From Sulfurospirillum diekertiae (GTDB lineage: Bacteria; Campylobacterota; Campylobacteria; Campylobacterales; Sulfurospirillaceae): DNA of 64,000 nucleotides. Below are positions 45,252 to 52,771 of this stretch, piece by piece. Below the pieces are notes generated by a model, which made no database searches, was not told where the DNA came from, and was given only the letters and a program-made list of their open reading frames with translations. The stretch is from NCBI RefSeq assembly GCF_002309535.1, contig NZ_CP023275.1:1736001-1800000 (forward strand), read 5' to 3'. A program made the position numbers and the translations under genes. The first letter of the stretch is position 1. The number at the start of each line of letters is the position of its first letter.

Positions 45252-46286
45252 TTAGCTTCTTCTAACTTTTATAAGTTCTGCAACGATGCTAATGGCGATT
45301 TCCTCAGGCGTTTGAGCATTGATAGAAACACCAACAGGACAACAGACATCATCCAAATCTTTTTGCGCGAAACCCTCTTGTAGAAGTTGAGAGTAAACAT
45401 AATTTTTTTTCGTTTTGCTTCCAATCATACCGATATATTTTGCCTTTGCTTGAAGCGCTTGTTCGAGTACCACTTTATCGACACCTCTGGTAACAATAAC
45501 AATATAACTGTTTTTAGCAATATGTACATCTTGAAGTAACCCCTCATAGGTTGAAGGAACAACATGCACTTCATCCGCAGTAGGAAAACGCTCTTTGTTG
45601 GCAAACGCTTCCCTGTCATCTAAAATAGCCGTGTAAAAACCAAGTGTTTTGGTAAGGGCTGCAATTTGTTGCGAAATATGCCCTGCTCCAACGATATAAA
45701 GCTTATCTGTCGTATAAAAAGGCTCAATCATATACCTATTGTTTCCAACATAGAGATGAAACTTGATATGGTTAAAATTTTCTCGAAGCTCTTTTACAAT
45801 GCTCTGTACCTCTTTATCTTCCTCACCATATAGATCCGTTTCAGTACATATCCATTTATTCTTACCGGAAAGGTGTCTTTTGGACTGTGAAATCTTTGTA
45901 ATCATCACAAAATCCGTATCAGAGACTTTGAGCTCTTTTGCTTTATGATAGATATTGAGTTGTGAAATATCGAGTGCGTCTATGTACTCTAAAAGAACGC
46001 TGACTTCACCGCCACATACCATACCAGCAGCACGTGCATCATCATCGGTTAATTCAATATCTTCAACAGAACACTGCTTTGTTTTAAAGACATTTGGTGC
46101 TAATTGTATTGCCATGGCTTCTAGTGTGCCTCCACCGATCGTTCCTTCAATCGATACATTTTTACGAATCAGCATCTTAGCCCCCGCTTCTCTGGGAGCT
46201 GAACCACTTTTTTGCAATATCGTTGCGGTTACAACTTCGTGTTCTTCATTTAAACTATCCACAATATGTTCAATTATGGTTTTCAT
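45252..46286 (-). CDS. XdhC/CoxI-family molybdenum-cofactor chaperone
   Basis: 344 residues. The N-terminal XdhC/CoxI motif S-G-S-A-P-R-E-A-G-A-K-M and G-T-I-G-G-G-T-L-E-A are near residues 27-55, with the cysteine in M-V-C-G-G. The C-terminal part is a Rossmann-type domain (V-G-A-G-H-I-S-Q-Q-I-A near residue 215). XdhC proteins bind and sulfurate molybdopterin cofactor and load xanthine-oxidase-family enzymes. Its partner is most likely the 907-residue aldehyde oxidoreductase at the head of the operon. Confidence 0.9.
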   Translation of the reverse strand: MKTIIEHIVDSLNEEHEVVTATILQKSGSAPREAGAKMLIRKNVSIEGTIGGGTLEAMAIQLAPNVFKTKQCSVEDIELTDDDARAAGMVCGGEVSVLLEYIDALDISQLNIYHKAKELKVSDTDFVMITKISQSKRHLSGKNKWICTETDLYGEEDKEVQSIVKELRENFNHIKFHLYVGNNRYMIEPFYTTDKLYIVGAGHISQQIAALTKTLGFYTAILDDREAFANKERFPTADEVHVVPSTYEGLLQDVHIAKNSYIVIVTRGVDKVVLEQALQAKAKYIGMIGSKTKKNYVYSQLLQEGFAQKDLDDVCCPVGVSINAQTPEEIAISIVAELIKVRRS

Positions 46287-46289
46287 CCA

Positions 46290-47588
46290 TCATCCTTTGT
46301 TTCTTATGTTGTTGTCTATCTTTCTTTTGATCATGCTGTTGGTCATTTTGGGTGAGTGATCGTCTTCTTCTACATGAAGTCTAAAATTAAATTCAAACGG
46401 GAAAGAGTCTCGAATACGACGAATTACCTCTTCTTTTAACGCTACACAACGCTCTTTATTTGCAAGAATAAGCTTTACATGTAAACAGTTTTTCTCACAT
46501 ACCGTAAGCTTATAATCTAAAATACGAGGAAAGTGTAAAAGAATTTCATCGAACTCCCTTAAATGAATAGTATGCCCATTAATCTCTATTTTATTTTCAA
46601 TGCGACCAAGCACTTTCTCCATGGTTCGCAAAAATGTCCCACAACCGCATGGCTTCGTAGAAAAGCGTGCCATGTCGCCTGTTTTGTAACGAATAAGAGG
46701 CATTGCTTGACGATGAAGGGTTGTAAAAACAACTTCACCGTATACGCCATCTTCCACAGGCAACCCCGTAACTGGATCTATGATTTCAAAATAGAGATCG
46801 TTTTCTCTTAAATGATAACCCTTAAGGCATTCGCACTCAACTCCTCCACCATATCCCATCTCAGTCATACCGTAATGGTTAAAAACTTGACACTGCCCGT
46901 TATCGCTAAGCGCCTCAATGAGGACATCGGGCACATAATCTGTACTTAAAAGAACTTTTTTTATATGGTTTGCAAATACTTCAGGTTTGGCTTTTTTAAA
47001 GTACAACACCTGCATCGGTATACCCACAATACAGGTAATGTTATTTTCTTCAATACACAAAGCCGTTTTTTCAACATCACTCAATACACCTTGAACGATA
47101 CACTCAATCTTTGAAAGTGCCAATGCTTTTTTGAGTAAATCCCCAATACTTCCATAAGCAGAACCAGGAAGCAGTACCAACACTGTGTCGCTTTCATCAA
47201 CCAAACAGCGCATCCCATGCTGAAAAAAATCAATGGTCAACTCCAAATCTTTCTGCGTAAAAAAGATGCGCTTTTCATCTCCTGTCGTACCCGAAGTATT
47301 TAAAGTCACAATACGTTCAACCTCATTACTCGGGACACAAGCAAAATCATACGCATTGCGTTTAATATCATCAGGGGTTGTAAATGCAATGCGCTCAAAA
47401 TCTTTGAACGATGAGAGAGCGTTTAGGTCAATATCTTTCAACATTGCTTGATAAAATCGGCTTTTCTCTTTTGCATAAGCCAATGTTTTAATCAATTCAC
47501 CAAGCTGATACGCACGCAAGGCTTCTTGGCTTTTGTGTGCGATGTGTGTACGCTCCAATATCCATTGCTCTAAGGGTGTGACCGTCAT
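46290..47588 (-). CDS. AMP-dependent ligase, phenylacetate-CoA-ligase-like (DVU_1553-like)
   Basis: 432 residues of the PaaK/coenzyme F390 synthetase type. The P-loop is N-T-S-G-T-T-G-D-E-K near residue 97, Y-G-M-T-E-M near 238, and K-T-G-D-M-A near 310. These enzymes adenylate a carboxylic acid and usually pass it to CoA. In this cluster the acid could be the product of aldehyde oxidation or a cofactor intermediate; neither can be shown from sequence. It overlaps the radical SAM gene by ATGA. One palindrome at 46474 is read L-H-V-K. Confidence 0.82.
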   Translation of the reverse strand: MTVTPLEQWILERTHIAHKSQEALRAYQLGELIKTLAYAKEKSRFYQAMLKDIDLNALSSFKDFERIAFTTPDDIKRNAYDFACVPSNEVERIVTLNTSGTTGDEKRIFFTQKDLELTIDFFQHGMRCLVDESDTVLVLLPGSAYGSIGDLLKKALALSKIECIVQGVLSDVEKTALCIEENNITCIVGIPMQVLYFKKAKPEVFANHIKKVLLSTDYVPDVLIEALSDNGQCQVFNHYGMTEMGYGGGVECECLKGYHLRENDLYFEIIDPVTGLPVEDGVYGEVVFTTLHRQAMPLIRYKTGDMARFSTKPCGCGTFLRTMEKVLGRIENKIEINGHTIHLREFDEILLHFPRILDYKLTVCEKNCLHVKLILANKERCVALKEEVIRRIRDSFPFEFNFRLHVEEDDHSPKMTNSMIKRKIDNNIRNKG

Positions 47589-48928
47589 CGTATCCTCTTT
47601 GCGCCTCGATAAAGAGACTCTCCATCTCTATTGGTGATGTTATACATACAAAAAGGGATAAGCCTACCATCTGTGGTCGATACATGAATACAACAATCTC
47701 TAATACGCTCTAAATTCACATTCCACGCATCTTGAAATGCCATTCCTGAAATGCTAAAAGCGTTGTTGGCAATGGCACTGAGAATTTTGTCCCAATCAGA
47801 GAGTTTCTCTTCTTGAGCGTATTGTTTTTGATACGACCAATTTCGTGCCACAAAAGCTTTGGCTTTGGTCGCGCCCACTTCTGCTTTTTCGCTTTCACCT
47901 GAACAACATGACCTCTTCGTCACAGGTTTTAAAACATCCTCTTCTATCAAATAATTGCCATTAAAAGAACAGAGCGCATTTTCGCATCCTGGGGGTTGCA
48001 TACTCTGCATACTGACCATCTGATCGGTTTGTTCGCAAATATGTTCCATGACTTCAGGCAAGGTGATTCTATCTGCATCTTTAGGTGTTTCAGGAATACG
48101 TCCAAAATAGCTTACGGGCTGAAAATGCACACCTCTAACGGCAGGAGACCTGCTTATGCCAAAACGTATAATCTCACCAATGCTATCCACATTAATGTTA
48201 GGTACGATGGTAGGAACCAGCACAACACCAATGCCGAATTTTCGGCAATTCTCAATCGCTTGGCATTTAACATCAAACAGAGCCTTTCCACGCAGTTTTT
48301 CATAAATTGCATCATCAATTCCATCAAATTGCAGGAAAATAGAATTGAGTCCTGCTTCTTTTAAAGCTTTTACATAGGCTTCATCATTTGCCATACGAAT
48401 ACCATTGGTATTGACTTGAATGAAAGGAAAACCTAGTTCAACGCCTAGACGAACAATATCTGCTAAATCATCTCTTACCGTTGGTTCACCACCGGAAAGT
48501 TGAATATTGCATTTTCCTGAAGCCTTTAAAATAGTCTCAAACTGAGAACGTAACTGTTTTAACGATGGATCTTTACTCTTGGAATCAAGGGCATCCGCAA
48601 AACAAAAACGACAACTAAGATTACAACGCGTTGTCACTTCAATAAGTGCCGTACACGTATGTTGTCTGTGTGAACTACACAATCCACAATCATAAGGACA
48701 CCCTTGATCTACCTGTGTGATCGGACTTTTGATGTAAGCCCTCTCCTTAGTGCGAATCCACTCGCGCAAGTGCATATTGCCTCGCCATACAACGGTTTTA
48801 AACGCTCCATGTTCTGAGCATACTTTATGTATGTAAGTGGTAGTACCCTCATCGTACATGTAAGCATCAAGCTTACGCAAACAGATTGGGCATAAACTTT
48901 CAATGTGCATTGAAGAGGTCATTGTCAT
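47585..48928 (-). CDS. Radical SAM protein, TrsS-like
   Basis: 447 residues. The radical SAM cluster motif C-N-L-S-C-R-F-C lies at residues 102-109. N-terminal C-P-I-C and C-P-Y-D-C-G-L-C (residues 77-84) and C-terminal cysteines (S-C-C-S near 340, D-C-C-I-H) suggest extra Fe-S clusters. It resembles the (seleno)protein TrsS of Desulfovibrio-type Mop loci. Here all these positions are Cys codons and no in-frame TGA occurs, so this is a non-seleno form. The reaction is unknown. S-G-G-E-P is the SAM-binding GGE motif. Confidence 0.85.
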   Translation of the reverse strand: MTMTSSMHIESLCPICLRKLDAYMYDEGTTTYIHKVCSEHGAFKTVVWRGNMHLREWIRTKERAYIKSPITQVDQGCPYDCGLCSSHRQHTCTALIEVTTRCNLSCRFCFADALDSKSKDPSLKQLRSQFETILKASGKCNIQLSGGEPTVRDDLADIVRLGVELGFPFIQVNTNGIRMANDEAYVKALKEAGLNSIFLQFDGIDDAIYEKLRGKALFDVKCQAIENCRKFGIGVVLVPTIVPNINVDSIGEIIRFGISRSPAVRGVHFQPVSYFGRIPETPKDADRITLPEVMEHICEQTDQMVSMQSMQPPGCENALCSFNGNYLIEEDVLKPVTKRSCCSGESEKAEVGATKAKAFVARNWSYQKQYAQEEKLSDWDKILSAIANNAFSISGMAFQDAWNVNLERIRDCCIHVSTTDGRLIPFCMYNITNRDGESLYRGAKRIR

Positions 48929-48933
48929 CTTAT

Positions 48934-49380
48934 CTACCTTCTATTCCCATATTCATAACCGTGTTCTAACAAAATTTCATAGACTTTGACATATGCCTTT
49001 TTGATCATCTCGGCACAGGTCAGCTTATAACTCTGATCAATTCCATGAAAATCAGTAACACCTATCAGATTAACACATTTTGTAGCACCAAATTCCACAT
49101 TAAACCACTCATGAAATTCAGTAACCATCTGTGTAAAATCTTCTTTAGCACTCTCTTCTTCTTTGGCTTTGGCAGCATAAAGACCTAAAACACCAATTCC
49201 GCCACTCAAAACGCCACATGTTTGTTGCGTATCGGCGATGCCTCGGCATAATCCTTGAGCAGCTCGAATTAGATCATCGTTCTGTGTCCCTTCATCTTCA
49301 AGAGCGAGTTTATACATAATCTGTGCACAGCAAAATCCCGCTGATGAGAATTTAAACAAACGTAGTGATAATTCATCCAT
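48934..49380 (-). CDS. C_GCAxxG_C_C family redox protein (DVU_1555-like)
   Basis: 148 residues. The family spacing of cysteines is visible: F-C-C-A-Q near residue 18, C-R-G near 45, T-C-G-V-L-S-G-G near 55, and later lone cysteines. These proteins are thought to bind a metal cluster and act in redox or cofactor chemistry; no reaction is established. It lies between the methyltransferase (8-base overlap) and the radical SAM gene (5-base gap). Confidence 0.8.
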   Translation of the reverse strand: MDELSLRLFKFSSAGFCCAQIMYKLALEDEGTQNDDLIRAAQGLCRGIADTQQTCGVLSGGIGVLGLYAAKAKEEESAKEDFTQMVTEFHEWFNVEFGATKCVNLIGVTDFHGIDQSYKLTCAEMIKKAYVKVYEILLEHGYEYGNRR

Positions 49381-50104
49381 TGTTTTTTCCTTTTTTTGCG
49401 ATTAAGATAAAATAACCTGGCTTACATTGTTTAATATTTTGTTCAAAATGGCAACACGTTTGAGCAACTTCGCCTTCAATGGTTTTACTCCAAAAAGAGC
49501 CCATAGATCCGTGAGAGAAGATGATCTTGACCATAAGCTCTTTAAGCAGTTGTGAACAATCTTCTAAAAGCATAATCTCAAATCCTATTGTTTCCAACGC
49601 CTCTTTTAATGAAGGCAGATCGTGCATTCCACGCATACACGAAGTAATAGAAAAATTGTCCATTTCCCTTAGCGTTTCAGAATTTTTGGCATAAACATCG
49701 TTGATGACAAACCAACCCTCATTGCTTAAAATTCTATACACCTCGCGTAAGGTTACATGTAAATCATGCATCAGGGACAAAGTACATTCTGCCAAAACAC
49801 ACTCAAAACTCTCCTGCTCAAAAGGGAGAGCATCACCCGATCCTAATACAAAGGTCGCAAAAGGATTTTTTGCTTTTGCGATGGTAAGTAACTTTTCAGA
49901 AGGATCAATGCCAATGACTTTAATCCCATGATTTTGGTAAAGATACGAAGCCGTTGCTCCCATACCACAGCCTAAATCAAGCACTCTCATCTGCTTATTC
50001 AAAGTGCAAAAGCTGACGGCTTTATCGGTCAGTTTAAACCCTCCAGGACGTAAGGTTTCTCCTGTAGCTTCTTGCATAGAGCTGCTTTCATAGACATTTA
50101 TCAC
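49373..50104 (-). CDS. SAM-dependent methyltransferase, TrsM/DVU_1556-like
   Basis: 243 residues, class I methyltransferase. Motif I is V-L-D-L-G-C-G-M-G-A-T near residue 41, and motif II I-G-I-D-P-S near 64. The N-terminal S-S-S-M-Q-E-A-T-G-E-T-L-R-P-G-G resembles the arsenite-methyltransferase-like group, but the As-binding cysteine triad was not seen. Gene order and type match the TrsM gene of Desulfovibrio Mop loci. The methyl acceptor is unknown. One palindrome (49753) is inside the gene. Confidence 0.85.
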   Translation of the reverse strand: MINVYESSSMQEATGETLRPGGFKLTDKAVSFCTLNKQMRVLDLGCGMGATASYLYQNHGIKVIGIDPSEKLLTIAKAKNPFATFVLGSGDALPFEQESFECVLAECTLSLMHDLHVTLREVYRILSNEGWFVINDVYAKNSETLREMDNFSITSCMRGMHDLPSLKEALETIGFEIMLLEDCSQLLKELMVKIIFSHGSMGSFWSKTIEGEVAQTCCHFEQNIKQCKPGYFILIAKKGKNNG

Positions 50105-50105
50105 G

Positions 50106-50312
50106 TTACTTGTCCTCTAAGCTTTTTTCAACTTCAAGTATCTTACCTAATGCCAAATCTTCGCTAATAAAAACCATATTGCAGGTAGGACACTTTAAAA
50201 GTTCCACTTCAAAATTTCCCTCAAGATAGCGCACTTTGACCTTTTGTGAAATCAATGCTTTCTGGCATTTATCGCACATCCATGGTATTTGTGTATCGAT
50301 TTTATTTTCCAT
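50106..50312 (-). CDS. Small two-CxxC protein (DVU_1557-like)
   Basis: 68 residues from ATG 50310-50312. Two pairs, C-D-K-C near residue 13 and C-P-T-C near 41, form a zinc-ribbon or rubredoxin-like knuckle. It lies between the oxidoreductase and methyltransferase genes with gaps of one base. A longer frame would start inside the upstream gene and is less likely. Proteins of this kind at Mop loci are annotated as redox proteins; the electron or zinc role is not shown. Confidence 0.72.
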   Translation of the reverse strand: MENKIDTQIPWMCDKCQKALISQKVKVRYLEGNFEVELLKCPTCNMVFISEDLALGKILEVEKSLEDK

Positions 50313-50313
50313 C

Positions 50314-52677
50314 TTAGGACTCCACCACTTCCATTCTATGACTGTAAACATCTTTAATCGTGATGTCACTGCCATTTTCTTCGTACTTCACCCAATACGT
50401 CACATTTTGAACACGGAAACGTGCGAGAAAATCTGATGTTTCAGGGTTAAAGAACCGCTCTTTGTGTGTAAGAGAATTATCGATCACTTTTTCAATATCA
50501 CTCAGCAAGATAAATCGCTTCTCCATCATTGCGGTGATTTCATCTGAAATATGAAGCGTAAAATCATACGTTGTGTTCATGGCACTCTCCTCTTCATTCC
50601 ATATCTCTTTAAGCAGTTGATGTTTGAGTCGTTTTCGATTGTTTTGTCGCGCTGAGAGTGTTGGCATTTTTTGAGGAGTATCTTCGTCTTTTTCAATGCC
50701 ATAAATAAGATCTAAAATGTGATATGCCCTTTTATTTCCCTTGACAATGGCGTCTTTACACATCGCGCAATACACCAAAATATCTTGTTCACTCTCGCTC
50801 ACACGATCCGTCACAAAATCATCGGCTTGCTCAGGATTCGCATTTGATACCAATCCACCATAACCACAACATTTGGCTTTCTCTTTAGAATATTCAAGCT
50901 CTTCAATGGTATAGCCTAACGTTTTCACGATGCTTCGTATACTATCATGGACTGCTGTATTATGTCTGCTAGCACACGCATCATGAATGCTCAAAACACG
51001 CCTACCTTTTTTAATATCCGTCGTAGGCAAACCATATTTATCTAACACTTCCCATAAAGAGATCGTCTTAATCATCGGTAAGTATTTTTCAAAGGTAGAA
51101 GCACAACTCGAACAGGCTAAGATAAACGTAGGTTCACCCATTTCTGTCCAAACCTTGTGTATTTTTTCCACACTTTCGGGCATAAGATCAAGCCTTCCTG
51201 CCCAATCAGCGGGTGCGCCACAACATCCCAAATAGAGACCAACATCGTTATCCGCATCTTTGGCTTTGATAATACCGACGACATGTTTATAAATCTCACC
51301 GATATAGTCTGTATGCGTTGCGCTCAGTTGACATCCTGGATAAAAGAGATAACCCGTTTTTCCAGAGCCTTTGTACAAGCCTCTCGCATAGCCGGAAAAG
51401 GCAATGACAGGATAGTAAAAGAGATCTTTGGATTGTTCTTTACTGGGCTGTTTTCGAACCATTGAGAATGAATCACTTTGACTAAATTGCATATCTTTAA
51501 GAGCAAAATCATGCGCTGAAAGTGGCATTTTCCCCCGTTCGACCATGCTCAGTCTCGTGGCATGGATGATATCTGCCATACCAATCCCTATAGGACAAAC
51601 CTCTTTGCATAAACCACACTCTGTACAGGAATTAATCATCGTATTGGCCGTTCTGTTTCCTAAAACAATCCGTTCATTATGGTTGATACTTCGAATGTAT
51701 CTATCGGGGGTGATGTTAAAACGTTGCATATGAGCACACGCCTTAATACAGGCATCACATTGGCATTTTAGACATCTGCTTGCTTCTTTTTTAGCTTCAT
51801 CTTCAGAATAAAGAGAGGATATTTTAACCACCGTAGCGCTAGGTTTTACGGTATCAATCTTATACTTTAATTTTGTTTCAAAAATTCCTTCACGCTCACG
51901 AGAGGCGGTCATAGAGGTTTTTGAAATATATCGATCTATTGAGATAGCTGCACGTTTACCAGAACTTACAAAACCAATAACAGAACGGATATGAGTTTGA
52001 ATTTCCCCGCCTATAAACAAGGACTGTTCGCCTACTTGAAACGTATCAGGATGGATCGCGTATGCTTTGTTCCAACACCCTGTTCCCAAGTAAACTGCAT
52101 CGTACTTTTCAATATAACTTTGGAGATTTTCTTCTAATACTTCTGTATCATAGTAAACAGTGATACCTTTTTGTTTTATCACTAAAAGTTCTTCTTCTAT
52201 GATGGCGGTTTCTAAACCTTTACCTTCATAATCCCAAAGGCATCCACCTAATCGGTTGGATTTTTCATAAATGCTGACTTTGTACCCTTTTTTATCCAGC
52301 TCAATCGCGGCAATACACCCACTCAACCCTCCACCAATGATGGCAACATTTCCTTTTGTCTTGGGTAAGAGAAACGTTTTTTTAGGCTTTATATACCCTA
52401 AATCAATGACAGTTTTTTCAAGTTCACTGATGCGTATGCTTCCTCCAACGTCTTTTCTGACACACGTTGTTTCACAAGGATGGTCACATATTTTTCCAAT
52501 CAATCGACTAAAAGGGATTTTAGCATCCATGATTGTGTAAGCTCCAGCAAAATTACCTTTTTCAATTTCAGACACAAATGCAATCACATCCATATGAACC
52601 GGACACGATGCAACGCATACGGGGGGTTCTGAATGAATACATTGATTGCTAATTTCCAATAATTTATCTAAATCCAT
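50314..52677 (-). CDS. FAD/NAD oxidoreductase fused to iron-sulfur and CCG domains
   Basis: 787 residues from ATG 52675-52677 with GAGGA seven bases upstream. N-terminal cysteines C-I-H-S-E-P-P-V-C-V-A-S-C-P are GltD-like cluster ligands. An FAD Rossmann motif G-G-G-L-S-G-C is near residue 112. C-L-K-C-Q-C-D-A-C near 310 and C-T-E-C-G-L-C-K-E-V-C-P near 365 bind [4Fe-4S] clusters. A C-terminal HdrD-type part has two CCG motifs (C-C-G-A-P and C-C-G-Y-G-G). It is the probable electron acceptor, or accessory redox unit, for the aldehyde oxidoreductase. Confidence 0.87.
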   Translation of the reverse strand: MDLDKLLEISNQCIHSEPPVCVASCPVHMDVIAFVSEIEKGNFAGAYTIMDAKIPFSRLIGKICDHPCETTCVRKDVGGSIRISELEKTVIDLGYIKPKKTFLLPKTKGNVAIIGGGLSGCIAAIELDKKGYKVSIYEKSNRLGGCLWDYEGKGLETAIIEEELLVIKQKGITVYYDTEVLEENLQSYIEKYDAVYLGTGCWNKAYAIHPDTFQVGEQSLFIGGEIQTHIRSVIGFVSSGKRAAISIDRYISKTSMTASREREGIFETKLKYKIDTVKPSATVVKISSLYSEDEAKKEASRCLKCQCDACIKACAHMQRFNITPDRYIRSINHNERIVLGNRTANTMINSCTECGLCKEVCPIGIGMADIIHATRLSMVERGKMPLSAHDFALKDMQFSQSDSFSMVRKQPSKEQSKDLFYYPVIAFSGYARGLYKGSGKTGYLFYPGCQLSATHTDYIGEIYKHVVGIIKAKDADNDVGLYLGCCGAPADWAGRLDLMPESVEKIHKVWTEMGEPTFILACSSCASTFEKYLPMIKTISLWEVLDKYGLPTTDIKKGRRVLSIHDACASRHNTAVHDSIRSIVKTLGYTIEELEYSKEKAKCCGYGGLVSNANPEQADDFVTDRVSESEQDILVYCAMCKDAIVKGNKRAYHILDLIYGIEKDEDTPQKMPTLSARQNNRKRLKHQLLKEIWNEEESAMNTTYDFTLHISDEITAMMEKRFILLSDIEKVIDNSLTHKERFFNPETSDFLARFRVQNVTYWVKYEENGSDITIKDVYSHRMEVVES

Positions 52678-52716
52678 TCTTATATCCTCATAGTATCGCG
52701 TTAAAGGCAAATGAAT

Positions 52717-52743
52717 GTGTGAGATACAAAGAGTATCTCACAC
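52717..52743 (-). terminator. Strong hairpin between mop and the accessory genes
   Basis: A perfect 11-bp stem (GTGTGAGATAC / GTATCTCACAC) with an AAAGA loop lies 29 bases after the oxidoreductase stop. There is no T-run, so read-through is likely. It may lower expression of the accessory genes or protect the 3' end of the upstream message. Confidence 0.7.
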
Positions 52744-52771
52744 ATCTTCTAATAAGCTTTTTCTAAAAAAA

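Noticed and set aside
47585-48928. Selenocysteine (in-frame TGA) in the TrsS-like gene
   Set aside because: The frame is open over its full length and the relevant positions are Cys codons.
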